A stretch of 13,460 nt of DNA. Origin: Succinatimonas sp. UBA6849. Its GTDB lineage: Bacteria; Pseudomonadota; Gammaproteobacteria; Enterobacterales; Succinivibrionaceae. The stretch is taken from the NCBI GenBank assembly GCA_002449335.1, contig DKDL01000048.1, positions 1 to 13,460 on the forward strand. The letters are read 5' to 3'. The translations under genes were made by a program, and so were the position numbers. The stretch's first letter is position 1; every line of letters starts with the position of its first letter. Below the pieces are notes generated by a model. The model made no database searches, had not been told where the DNA came from, and saw only the letters and a list, made by a program, of their open reading frames with translations. Positions 5,535 to 12,309 of this stretch are shown here, in pieces.

Positions 5535-6578
5535 ATGAAAATTTTAAATTCACTTTTAAAACCAAAGGTATTATTAACTGCAGTTATCTCAGGATTATTG
5601 TTCTCATCAACTGCTGCTAATGCGTTTACTGTCGGAGTTGCTTTCCCAACACAGAATGACTCTCGCTGGTATACTGAAGGATTTATGCTTAACAACAAGC
5701 TAAAGGCTGCAGGTTTTAACACCGAGTTATTCTTCGCAGGTGACTTAGATAATGGTCTTCAGTTAAAGCAGATCTCAAGAATGATCAACTCTAACGTTGA
5801 CGTTTTAGTGATCGCTTCAATTGATGGTGGTTCATTAGTTGATACTTTAAAACCTGCTCAGGATAAAAAGATCCCTATCATCAGTTATGACCGTTTGATC
5901 ATGAATACTGATGCTCCTACTTACTATGCTTCAGTTGATAGTGAAATGATTGGTGAGATGCAGGGTAAGTATATCGTCGACCAGTTACATCCAGGTGCAG
6001 GCAGCATTAAGAATATTGAAATTTTTACAGGCTCTCCTGATGACAATAACGCTAAGATTTTCTATGAAGGCGCAATGAGAAAGTTAGGAGGATTCATCGA
6101 CTTAGGTTATGTAACAGTAAAGTCAGGTCAGGTAAAACAGGCAGATACTGGTATTAAAAACTGGAGCCCAGATTTAGCTAACAAGAGAATGAATGAGATC
6201 TTAGATAAAGTAGGCTATGGACCAAATGGCGAAAGATTAGATGCTATTTTGAGTCCTAACGATGGCATTGCGGATGGCATTATCTTTGCCCTTAAGAAGA
6301 GAGGTTACACTGCTGAGAATATGCCGAAGATCACCGGCTGTGACTCTACTCCTGTAGCTTTAGAGCACATTCAAAAAGGTGAACAAGGTATGACCATCTA
6401 TAAGTCAAATGAGTTATGTGACACTGTAGTTCAAATGGTAAAAGATATCAGTCAAGGTAAACCTGTAGATGTAAATGACGACTTTACCTATGACAACGGT
6501 TTTAAGATCATGGATTCCGTACTTTGCGATCCTGAACTAATTGACTACAGTAACATCAATACTGTTAAAACTAACTAA
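5535..6578 (+). CDS. Periplasmic sugar-binding protein, ChvE/XylF type
   Basis: High-affinity monosaccharide receptor of an ABC importer (periplasmic binding protein type I, ribose/xylose group). From this ATG it has 347 aa with a Sec signal peptide: KILNSLLKPK, a hydrophobic core, and cleavage after ANA at about residue 30. Family signatures of the ChvE/XylF group: YDRLI (118-122), GSPDDNNA (166-173), ILSPNDGIADG (238-248), and the C-terminal GKPV..ND..TYDNG. C269 and C295 could form a disulfide. The ATG at 5526 is in frame and would add MQF, but AGGA (5520-5523) is only 2 nt from it and 11 nt from this one. No permease or ATPase gene is adjacent and a terminator follows, so it is transcribed alone. 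The ligand may be a hexose or pentose; a link to mannan use is only contextual. Confidence 0.88.
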   Translation: MKILNSLLKPKVLLTAVISGLLFSSTAANAFTVGVAFPTQNDSRWYTEGFMLNNKLKAAGFNTELFFAGDLDNGLQLKQISRMINSNVDVLVIASIDGGSLVDTLKPAQDKKIPIISYDRLIMNTDAPTYYASVDSEMIGEMQGKYIVDQLHPGAGSIKNIEIFTGSPDDNNAKIFYEGAMRKLGGFIDLGYVTVKSGQVKQADTGIKNWSPDLANKRMNEILDKVGYGPNGERLDAILSPNDGIADGIIFALKKRGYTAENMPKITGCDSTPVALEHIQKGEQGMTIYKSNELCDTVVQMVKDISQGKPVDVNDDFTYDNGFKIMDSVLCDPELIDYSNINTVKTN

Positions 6579-6616
6579 ATCTAGTTCAAATAAAAGGTAA
6601 GTATCCTGTAAAAGTT

Positions 6617-6653
6617 AAGCTCAATCTTAAAAATTAAGATTGAGCTTCTTTTT
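6617..6653 (+). terminator. Terminator between the convergent sugar-binding and GH1 genes
   Basis: A perfect 14-bp stem, AAGCTCAATCTTAA (6617-6630) with its complement (6634-6647), has an AAA loop and is followed by CTTTTT on the plus strand. On the minus strand the tract is weaker (AACTTTT), so it may also stop the GH1 transcript. The stem sequence recurs at 8089-8116. Confidence 0.9.
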
Positions 6654-6707
6654 GCATAGATTTCTTTTAATTGAAAATCCTTTTTTTACATTATTCAGAA
6701 CTCTTAG

Positions 6708-8045
6708 CTAAAACAGATTTTCTCCATTTGAAGCAATAACATTCTTGTACCAGTAAGCTGAATCTTTCAAGGTTCTCTTTTGAGTTCTGTAATCAACATA
6801 GATTAGGCCAAATCTATATTTATAACCTTCAGCCCACTCAAAGTTGTCCATGAGTGACCAGTAGTTATAACCAATAACTTCAATACCTTCTTCTATTGCT
6901 TTATTTAAAGCTAAAAGATAACGGTGAACATAATCAATTCTCTGAGGATCATGAACTTTACCGTCTAGCATTACAAAATCAGTATTTGCCATGCCGTTTT
7001 CGGTGATGAGAATTGGTCTATTGTAGCGTTCATTTAAGAACTTGACTGCGTAGTACATACCCTCAGGGGTAATAGGCCAGTTCATGGCAGTTACAGGACC
7101 ACCACAGAAGGTGTTGTCAGGATACTTCTGACCATTTTCCTGAATGCCATCGCACTGATAGAAATTAAAACCTAAAAAGTCTAATTTCTCGGTTACAATC
7201 TTCCACTCATCTTGAGACATAAACTCCTCAGGAGTAATGTTCATATAAGAAGCTGCTCTTGGAGTAATAGATCCTTTAAATACAGGATCACACCACCAGG
7301 CAACTGAGAATGGTCCCCTTCTGTCAGAGAATGTAAGTTCATAAGCTTTCTTGTACTCATAATCTGTCTTGTTATGAGGAGCATATACAGCACCAGTTGG
7401 TGCAAAACCTACTTTTGCCTCTGGAGCTAACTCTCTTATAGCTTTTACAGCCTTACCATGAGCTAGTAACACGTTTCTTGTAGCAGGTAATAAGGATGTA
7501 GGCTCATCTAGAAATGGAGCATGAACACCACCTACATAAGATATACCGATAAAGCACTGTGGCTCATTAAAAGTAAGGAAATACTTTACATATGGAGATA
7601 GTGCCTTTACTACTACTTTTGTGTACTCTAAAAACCACTCTTGAATATCAGGATTGGTCCAACCGCCTTTTAAATATAATGAATATGGAAGATCCCAGTG
7701 ATATAAAGTAACAATAGGTTCAATGCCGTTATCTTTTAAGAGTTTTACTAACTTTACATAAAACTCAATACCCTTTTCATTAACAGCACCTGTGCCATCA
7801 GGGATGATACGAGGCCATGCTACAGAGAATCGGTAACACTTAAGACCTATCTCTTTCATTAACTTAATATCTTCTTCATAATGATGGTAATGATCACAGG
7901 CAAACTCTCCTGTTTCATCGTAAACTACATGACCTTTTGACAAGGTATCCCAAATACATGGTTTACGGCCATCCTCTTTTACAGCGCCTTCAATCTGATA
8001 AGCAGCAGTTGCAGCTCCCCATAAAAAGTTCTTAGGAAAAGACAT
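6708..8045 (-). CDS. GH1 family beta-glycosidase (beta-glucosidase or beta-mannosidase)
   Basis: Retaining beta-glycosidase of glycoside hydrolase family 1, 445 aa, with no signal peptide, so cytoplasmic. Seen: the N-terminal FLWGAATAAYQIEG (7-20), sugar-binding Q17 and H116, the acid/base E161 in TFNEP, the nucleophile E349 in ITENG, and NFEWAEGY (401-408). E403-W404 there bind the free non-reducing sugar and argue against a 6-phospho-beta-glycosidase, so substrates come through a non-phosphorylating (ABC-type) importer. The start is fixed by AAGGAG 5 nt before the ATG at 8045; an in-frame ATG at 8120 would add 25 residues unlike any GH1 and would lie inside a hairpin. It lies downstream of the mannanase on the same strand, consistent with finishing hydrolysis of imported manno- or gluco-manno-oligosaccharides. 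GH1 alone does not separate glucosidase from mannosidase activity. Confidence 0.93.
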   Translation of the reverse strand: MSFPKNFLWGAATAAYQIEGAVKEDGRKPCIWDTLSKGHVVYDETGEFACDHYHHYEEDIKLMKEIGLKCYRFSVAWPRIIPDGTGAVNEKGIEFYVKLVKLLKDNGIEPIVTLYHWDLPYSLYLKGGWTNPDIQEWFLEYTKVVVKALSPYVKYFLTFNEPQCFIGISYVGGVHAPFLDEPTSLLPATRNVLLAHGKAVKAIRELAPEAKVGFAPTGAVYAPHNKTDYEYKKAYELTFSDRRGPFSVAWWCDPVFKGSITPRAASYMNITPEEFMSQDEWKIVTEKLDFLGFNFYQCDGIQENGQKYPDNTFCGGPVTAMNWPITPEGMYYAVKFLNERYNRPILITENGMANTDFVMLDGKVHDPQRIDYVHRYLLALNKAIEEGIEVIGYNYWSLMDNFEWAEGYKYRFGLIYVDYRTQKRTLKDSAYWYKNVIASNGENLF

Positions 8046-8080
8046 AGTTACTCCTTTTGAATTTTGATCCTTTTTATATT

Positions 8081-8116
8081 TAAACAAAAAGCCCAATCTC
8101 GTTAAAGATTGAGCTT
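8081..8116 (-). terminator. Terminator or attenuator between the mannanase and GH1 genes
   Basis: On the minus strand an 11-bp stem (8106-8116 with 8089-8099, one G-U pair, 6-nt loop) is followed by TTTTTGTTTA. It lies 46 nt after the mannanase stop and 43 nt before the GH1 start. I see no clear promoter after it, so partial readthrough would set GH1 expression below that of the mannanase. Confidence 0.7.
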
Positions 8117-8134
8117 TCATTTAATCTATATTTC

Positions 8135-8150
8135 GATAACCATTGTTATC
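8135..8150. repeat. Inverted repeat GATAAC-CATT-GTTATC
   Basis: A perfect 6-bp stem with a 4-nt loop, 12 nt past the mannanase stop and just before the next hairpin. There is no T tract; it probably protects the mannanase mRNA 3' end. Confidence 0.4.
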
Positions 8151-8162
8151 AATATCTAGAAA

Positions 8163-10190
8163 TTATTTTTCAAAGATTGGCTCTGAGAACTCGATGTCAC
8201 TTACGTACATTGAACCGTCGAATGCCATCTTGTTACCAACTAAGCAGATAAATACATCTGGGCTCTTGTTTTCAGCATTAGCAATCTTAATCTCAAGTGT
8301 CTGCTTGTAGCACTCAACACCGTTTAAGGTTACCTTCTCTAATGACTCAAGATCCTTGTTGTTCTTATCAGTATCTAGTTTTACCCAACCATCACCTAAA
8401 GCAGCATAGTGACGAACACCACCCTTGCCATCAGTGAACTTAGTAGGAATGTAAACAGTAAACTTTAACTTGTTGCACTTAGAAAGATCCTGTACATGAG
8501 AATTTCTGAACTTGATCTCTTCCCAGTCATTCTTACCTGATAACTTAGCAGATAATTTTAACATTGGAGAACCTAAGTCATTTGAAACCTCAAGACCGTT
8601 ACCAGTCCAATCAGCCTGCCAGGTACCTTCCTTCTCCCAACCTTGAGCGCCATCTTTGAAGTCATAGCTTGATACAGCGTTCTGACCTACGATCTTCTGT
8701 AAGGTTTCAAACTGGAAGTTGGTGCTTACATCGTCACCTACAGTGAACTTAGCCTTAGCCTGGAACTTCTGCTCACCGTAACCTAACTCTGTTACAGGGA
8801 TAGTTGCCTCATAGGTACCATCACCATCAGTATCTGATAAGGTGTAGTTTGCCTGAGTTAACAGGTTACGTAAGGTAACTTTCTCAACCTTGGTGCCTTC
8901 CTTAGAAGTAGGATATGCCTTGATCTCAACCTGCTCTGCTGTTACCTTAGCATCCTTTACAGGTGAAGCGATGAACAGACGATTTGGCTCATCAACAGGA
9001 ATATCTCTCATCTTTAAGTTGTGCTCGGTTAATACCTGAGCAGTTAAAGAACCGTCGTTTAATACACGGAAACCGTCGTAGTCAGGATATAACTTGTCAC
9101 CCTTGGTTGGATCTGATGAGGTTAAGATCCAGAACATGGTTCCTGATAAACCTTCATTGTAAGATACATCAGTCCACTTCTTGTAAACATAAGCTCTGTC
9201 GATAGGAGCAGTTGCGGTTACACCGTACTCTTCAAGAACAACAGGCTTGTTTGCTCTTCTAGCAGCAGCTGCATGGTCTTTAATCCACTTGGTACCGAAC
9301 TGTTCAATATTTGGCTTGATCCAGGTTTCTGGATATAAGTGTAAAGTACCGTAGTTGATGTTAGGTAAAGTGATGTTCTTATCCCAATCAATACCGTCGT
9401 TACCGTTGTAGCACCAATCATCACTGCCTGATCTTGCGAAGAAGCCTTCAGTACCTAAAGCGATTAACTGGTTAGGAGCTTCTGATCTTACGTAATCAGA
9501 CATCTCTTTTGCCCAGTTGTATAGGGTTCTACCTGACTTATCAGACTGAGCTCTAGGCTCGTTTGCTAATTCCCAAGTCATGATCGTAGGTTCATCTTTG
9601 TTAACTACACCAGTGTACTTGTTCTTGTGGTTAACTAAGTTCTTGATATAAGCCTTGAAGCAAGCCTTGATCTTCTCATTCTTATAGAAGTCATCATGGT
9701 GACCTGCTTTGAACCACTCAACGTACTGTGGCATACCACCGAAGTCACCCCAGTTGTTGGTGAAAGCGATAACTAATCTGATACCACGCTTTTTAGCTTC
9801 AGCGATGGTGAAGTCTAACTTATCGTATGAGCTTGCAACGCCTGACTTCTCATACTTGTAAGGCTCTGGCTGCATGGTGTGACCATGATTTACGCCATCC
9901 ATAAAGCCCCAAACACGTAATGTGTTGATGCCCATTGCCTTAGCATCATCTAGAACATCTCTGATCATGCTTAGATCACCGTAGTGCATATAGTAGTTGT
10001 TAGTACCAGCAATACGATATTCTTTTCCATTTAACATTAACTTGTTGCCCTGCTGGGTTACGAAATTGCTGTCAACAGCAGCAGGCTCTGGAACAACAAC
10101 TTTAGAAGCTGTAGCAGATGATGAGCTTGAGCATGCAACTAATAAAGCCATGCTTAATGCAGTTAATGTGGATGTAAACTTCATTGACAT
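8163..10190 (-). CDS. GH5 (subfamily 7-like) endo-beta-1,4-mannanase lipoprotein with CBM27-like module
   Basis: Exported enzyme cutting internal beta-1,4-mannosyl bonds of mannan, glucomannan or galactomannan. It has 675 aa. The lipoprotein signal has lipobox LVAC (C20) and then a serine linker; Ser at +2 suggests outer-membrane sorting. The GH5 barrel (about 43-390) opens FVTQQGNKLMLNGK and holds the acid/base E211 in WELANEPR and the nucleophile E321 in VLEEYG. VRSEAPNQLIALGTEGFF and LHLYPETW are typical of mannanases. Next comes an Ig-like beta domain (about 400-498), then a C-terminal module (about 505-675) with GWVKLD and KLKFTVYIPT, resembling mannan-binding CBM27. Start choice: AAGGA (10199-10203) is 8 nt from the ATG at 10190 but 2 nt from an in-frame ATG at 10196. 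The first gene of a mannanase-GH1 pair, divergent from a CUT1 binding protein. The family is firm; the CBM27 label is less so. Confidence 0.92.
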   Translation of the reverse strand: MSMKFTSTLTALSMALLVACSSSSSATASKVVVPEPAAVDSNFVTQQGNKLMLNGKEYRIAGTNNYYMHYGDLSMIRDVLDDAKAMGINTLRVWGFMDGVNHGHTMQPEPYKYEKSGVASSYDKLDFTIAEAKKRGIRLVIAFTNNWGDFGGMPQYVEWFKAGHHDDFYKNEKIKACFKAYIKNLVNHKNKYTGVVNKDEPTIMTWELANEPRAQSDKSGRTLYNWAKEMSDYVRSEAPNQLIALGTEGFFARSGSDDWCYNGNDGIDWDKNITLPNINYGTLHLYPETWIKPNIEQFGTKWIKDHAAAARRANKPVVLEEYGVTATAPIDRAYVYKKWTDVSYNEGLSGTMFWILTSSDPTKGDKLYPDYDGFRVLNDGSLTAQVLTEHNLKMRDIPVDEPNRLFIASPVKDAKVTAEQVEIKAYPTSKEGTKVEKVTLRNLLTQANYTLSDTDGDGTYEATIPVTELGYGEQKFQAKAKFTVGDDVSTNFQFETLQKIVGQNAVSSYDFKDGAQGWEKEGTWQADWTGNGLEVSNDLGSPMLKLSAKLSGKNDWEEIKFRNSHVQDLSKCNKLKFTVYIPTKFTDGKGGVRHYAALGDGWVKLDTDKNNKDLESLEKVTLNGVECYKQTLEIKIANAENKSPDVFICLVGNKMAFDGSMYVSDIEFSEPIFEK

Positions 10191-10250
10191 ATACATGATC
10201 CTTTAATGTTTGTATTAGTAAAGAAATTGAAAACGACTGAAATAAACTTT

Positions 10251-10269
10251 TAATTGAGCTTTTATTTTT
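10251..10269. repeat. Third copy of the ATTGAGCTT element, in the mannanase leader
   Basis: TAATTGAGCTTTTATTTTT resembles the right arms at 6638-6653 and 8106-8122 (shared core ATTGAGCTT plus a T-rich tail). Here no complementary arm lies nearby. Confidence 0.4.
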
Positions 10270-10334
10270 ACATTCACTATTTTTTGCTTTGACTACAAAA
10301 AAATCAGATTACAAAAATAATTTATATAAAAAAT

Positions 10335-10352
10335 TTCAAGTCGCAACTTGAA
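10335..10352. promoter_or_regulatory. Operator-like palindrome TTCAAGT-CGCA-ACTTGAA upstream of the mannanase
   Basis: Two perfect 7-bp arms surround 4 bp; the symmetry extends to 10331-10356 with one mismatch. On the minus strand it sits just upstream of a possible -10 (TATAAA or TATATA, 10321-10328), at the place of a -35 box, 139 bp before the mannanase start. This suits a repressor or activator site; the protein is unknown. Confidence 0.5.
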
Positions 10353-10383
10353 TTTTATTTTATGGAAAATTTAAAAATTTGAT

Positions 10384-10399
10384 ACGAAAACGTTACGAT
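10384..10399. promoter_or_regulatory. AACGTT-centred, LacI/PurR-like operator candidate 1
   Basis: ACGAAAACGTTACGAT is an imperfect palindrome around the central CG, the form typical of LacI-family operators. It lies about midway between the mannanase and the CUT1 binding protein gene. A related site lies at 10587-10598. Confidence 0.35.
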
Positions 10400-10535
10400 T
10401 ATGCAACAAAGATCAAGAAAATTGTGATATTGGATAATAGACTATTCATGGCTTTTTTATGCCTTTTAGTAATACCTCTAACACTTGATCTAATGCGACT
10501 TACAGACGCTTTTATATATGCTAAAAACAGCCTCT

Positions 10536-10557
10536 AAAAATGACACTCGTCACAATA
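10536..10557 (+). promoter_or_regulatory. CRP-like site upstream of the CUT1 binding protein gene
   Basis: AATGA-CACTCG-TCACA has a perfect right half-site and 3 of 5 in the left. Its centre (10546.5) is about 60 bp before the start predicted from a weak -10, TAAGAT, at 10595-10600, which is the class I activation position. Confidence 0.35.
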
Positions 10558-10586
10558 TTGGCAGGTGAATATAGAAATTTAACATC

Positions 10587-10600
10587 CGTAACGTTAAGAT
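10587..10600 (+). promoter_or_regulatory. AACGTT-centred operator candidate 2 overlapping a weak -10
   Basis: CGTAACGTTAAG (10587-10598) resembles the 10384-10399 site and overlaps TAAGAT (10595-10600), a candidate -10 with no good -35. A repressor bound here would block the promoter. The pair of sites, about 200 bp apart, could also support looping. Confidence 0.35.
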
Positions 10601-10614
10601 TTAAGTATTGGTTA

Positions 10615-10634
10615 GTTCTTAGTATGTTAAGAAC
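10615..10634 (+). promoter_or_regulatory. Leader hairpin GTTCTTA / TAAGAAC
   Basis: A perfect 7-bp stem with a 6-nt loop, 14 nt before the Shine-Dalgarno of the CUT1 binding protein gene. It may stabilise the 5' end of the mRNA. A second small palindrome, AGTATT-A-AATACT (10651-10663), lies between GGAG and the ATG. Confidence 0.5.
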
Positions 10635-10664
10635 GATTTTCAAAATACGGAGTATTAAATACTT

Positions 10665-11936
10665 ATGAAAAAATTTGCAAAGTCAGCTTCTGCAGTATTA
10701 GTAGCTAGCGCTTTAGCTTTAGCAGCAGGTTCAACCTCTGCAATGGCAGCTGAAGGCTTTAACGCTGATAACGTAAAAGGCTCAATCACTTTCTACACCA
10801 ACCGTACTGATTTAGTAGAGTCTGGTGTTTATGACCGTTACGAAAAAGAATTCAAGAAATTATATCCAAATGTAACCTCTGTTAAGGTTGTAGGCTTTGC
10901 TGATTATCAGGGCGGTGTACGTCCTCGTATGAACACCGGCGATTACGGTGATGTTGTATTGATCTTACCTTCAGTTCCATCAGAGCAGTATGCTAACTTC
11001 TACGTACCATTAAATGATATGTATGGTGCTGATGACATCTACTTCCGAGACACATGGAAGAGCGGTGACAATGTATACGGTATCTCAATGGGTAACTCTG
11101 TTGAAGGTTTAGTTTACAACAAGAACGTTCTAAAGGAAGCTGGTGTTGAGACTCCTATCAAGACTTTAACTGACTTCTACGCTGCTTGCGAAAAGATCAA
11201 GGCATTAAAGAAAGTTCCTTTATATGTAAACTTTGGTGCTCAGTGGCCTTTACAGCAGTTCGATAAATTACCATTAGTTATCGAAGGTAACGATGGCGTT
11301 TACGATAAGATGTTAAACCAGGACAAGCCATTCTCAGATCCAGAGAGCGCTTACTACAAGTCATTAAACTTCTTAAAGACCTTAGTAACCAAGAAGTATG
11401 TTGAAAATGATTTAATGACCAATTCATGGGAAGATTCAAAGAACGCTATCGCTAAGGGCGAAGCTGCAATGTACTACTTAGGTAACTGGGTAATTCCACA
11501 GGTTATCGAGCGTGGTGCAAAGCCAGAGGATATCGGTTTCATGCCAATCCCAGCTGACGATTCAGGTGTTCTAAAGGCTCAGATGAACCACGATTGGGCA
11601 TACGCTGTATCTAAACTATCAAAGAACCAGGACACAGCTAAGGCTTACATTAAGTTCTTATTAGAGACTTCTGATTTCGATAAGATCGCAGGTTTCATTC
11701 CTACAGTTAAGAACCGTGTACCAGGCTTACCACAGTTACACGAGTACTTAGAGTATAACCCAGAGATCATCCAGACTCCTGTTAACTCTTCAAAGTTCAT
11801 CGAAGTTGCTAACAAGTCAAAGATCGACTTCTACTCAGGTGGTTACATCCAGGATGTTATCACTGCTGACGACTTCAACAAGGCTCTAGAGAAATTAGAT
11901 GCTCGTTGGAAGAGAGCAAAAGAGCGTGTTAAGTAA
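10665..11936 (+). CDS. Family 1 extracellular solute-binding protein of a sugar ABC importer (CUT1 type)
   Basis: Periplasmic receptor (MalE/UgpB-like, periplasmic binding protein type II) for an oligosaccharide importer. It has 423 aa with a Sec signal peptide: KKFAK, a hydrophobic alanine-rich core, and cleavage after SAMA at about residue 28. Seen: the first beta-strand ITFYTNRTD (41-49), the ligand-cleft region GDVVLILPS, the hinge motif GLVYNKNVLKEAGVETP, and GEAAMYYLGNWVIPQ, all typical of this group. GGAG is 12 nt before the ATG, rather far, with a small palindrome between. The upstream spacer is shared with the divergent mannanase, so beta-manno-oligosaccharides are a reasonable ligand; this is inference. 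No permease genes follow: two terminators come at once, so this subunit works with membrane parts encoded elsewhere. Confidence 0.92.
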   Translation: MKKFAKSASAVLVASALALAAGSTSAMAAEGFNADNVKGSITFYTNRTDLVESGVYDRYEKEFKKLYPNVTSVKVVGFADYQGGVRPRMNTGDYGDVVLILPSVPSEQYANFYVPLNDMYGADDIYFRDTWKSGDNVYGISMGNSVEGLVYNKNVLKEAGVETPIKTLTDFYAACEKIKALKKVPLYVNFGAQWPLQQFDKLPLVIEGNDGVYDKMLNQDKPFSDPESAYYKSLNFLKTLVTKKYVENDLMTNSWEDSKNAIAKGEAAMYYLGNWVIPQVIERGAKPEDIGFMPIPADDSGVLKAQMNHDWAYAVSKLSKNQDTAKAYIKFLLETSDFDKIAGFIPTVKNRVPGLPQLHEYLEYNPEIIQTPVNSSKFIEVANKSKIDFYSGGYIQDVITADDFNKALEKLDARWKRAKERVK

Positions 11937-11966
11937 TTAACAGTTTATCGTGTTCGTATATCGTGT

Positions 11967-11991
11967 TGCCCCTCTTTGAGGGGCATTTTTT
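11967..11991 (+). terminator. Rho-independent terminator of the CUT1 binding protein gene
   Basis: An 8-bp GC-rich stem TGCCCCTC/GAGGGGCA with a TTT loop and six T, 30 nt after the stop codon. Confidence 0.93.
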
Positions 11992-12009
11992 GAACACAAA
12001 AGATTTAAG

Positions 12010-12035
12010 GCCAGATACATCGTATCTGGCTTTTT
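12010..12035 (+). terminator. Second tandem terminator
   Basis: A 9-bp stem GCCAGATAC/GTATCTGGC with a 3-nt loop and five T, 18 nt after the first terminator. No gene fits between them, so it acts as a backup stop. The minus strand has A/T-rich sequence (AAATCTTTTG) but no clear T tract. Confidence 0.85.
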
Positions 12036-12309
12036 CGTTTGTATAGCAGGATTATCAAAAGAAACAATAAGAACCGATCTTAAAGAAGATAGAGCAAGAT
12101 ATAAGCTGTCGTTTGTGTATCAAGATATCGTTAATTTGATTGTGATGATCTTCATCTGTGAATGACCAGTTCTTTTAATTTCCATAGATGCCATTGAATT
12201 TAGCAGTCAGACAATCTTATTGAAATTGACTGCTGCAAAAACGAGAAATCACCTGAATAACTGTCAGAGCACCAATGAATACTAAAACTGGTTTAGCATC
12301 TTTTATGTT
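12036..12309. other. Non-coding spacer between the terminators and the ATPase gene
   Basis: No credible gene on either strand. It contains an inverted repeat AGCAGTCA (12202-12209) / TGACTGCT (12227-12234) with an inner CAAT/ATTG pair (12212-12215, 12219-12222) and no T tract. Reading on past the ATPase stop on the minus strand gives about 30 sense codons (KPVLVFIGALTVI and so on) before a stop. I do not recognise them as the missing nuclease domain. Confidence 0.5.

Noticed and set aside
8046..8120. 25-residue N-terminal extension of the GH1 enzyme
   Set aside because: The extension overlaps a terminator hairpin, has no similarity to GH1 N-termini, and AAGGAG sits correctly before the ATG at 8045.
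9218..9424. Open frames in other phases within the mannanase (also 8984-9205, 9997-10206)
   Set aside because: They are shadows of a well-conserved GH5 gene, without ribosome sites or recognisable domains.
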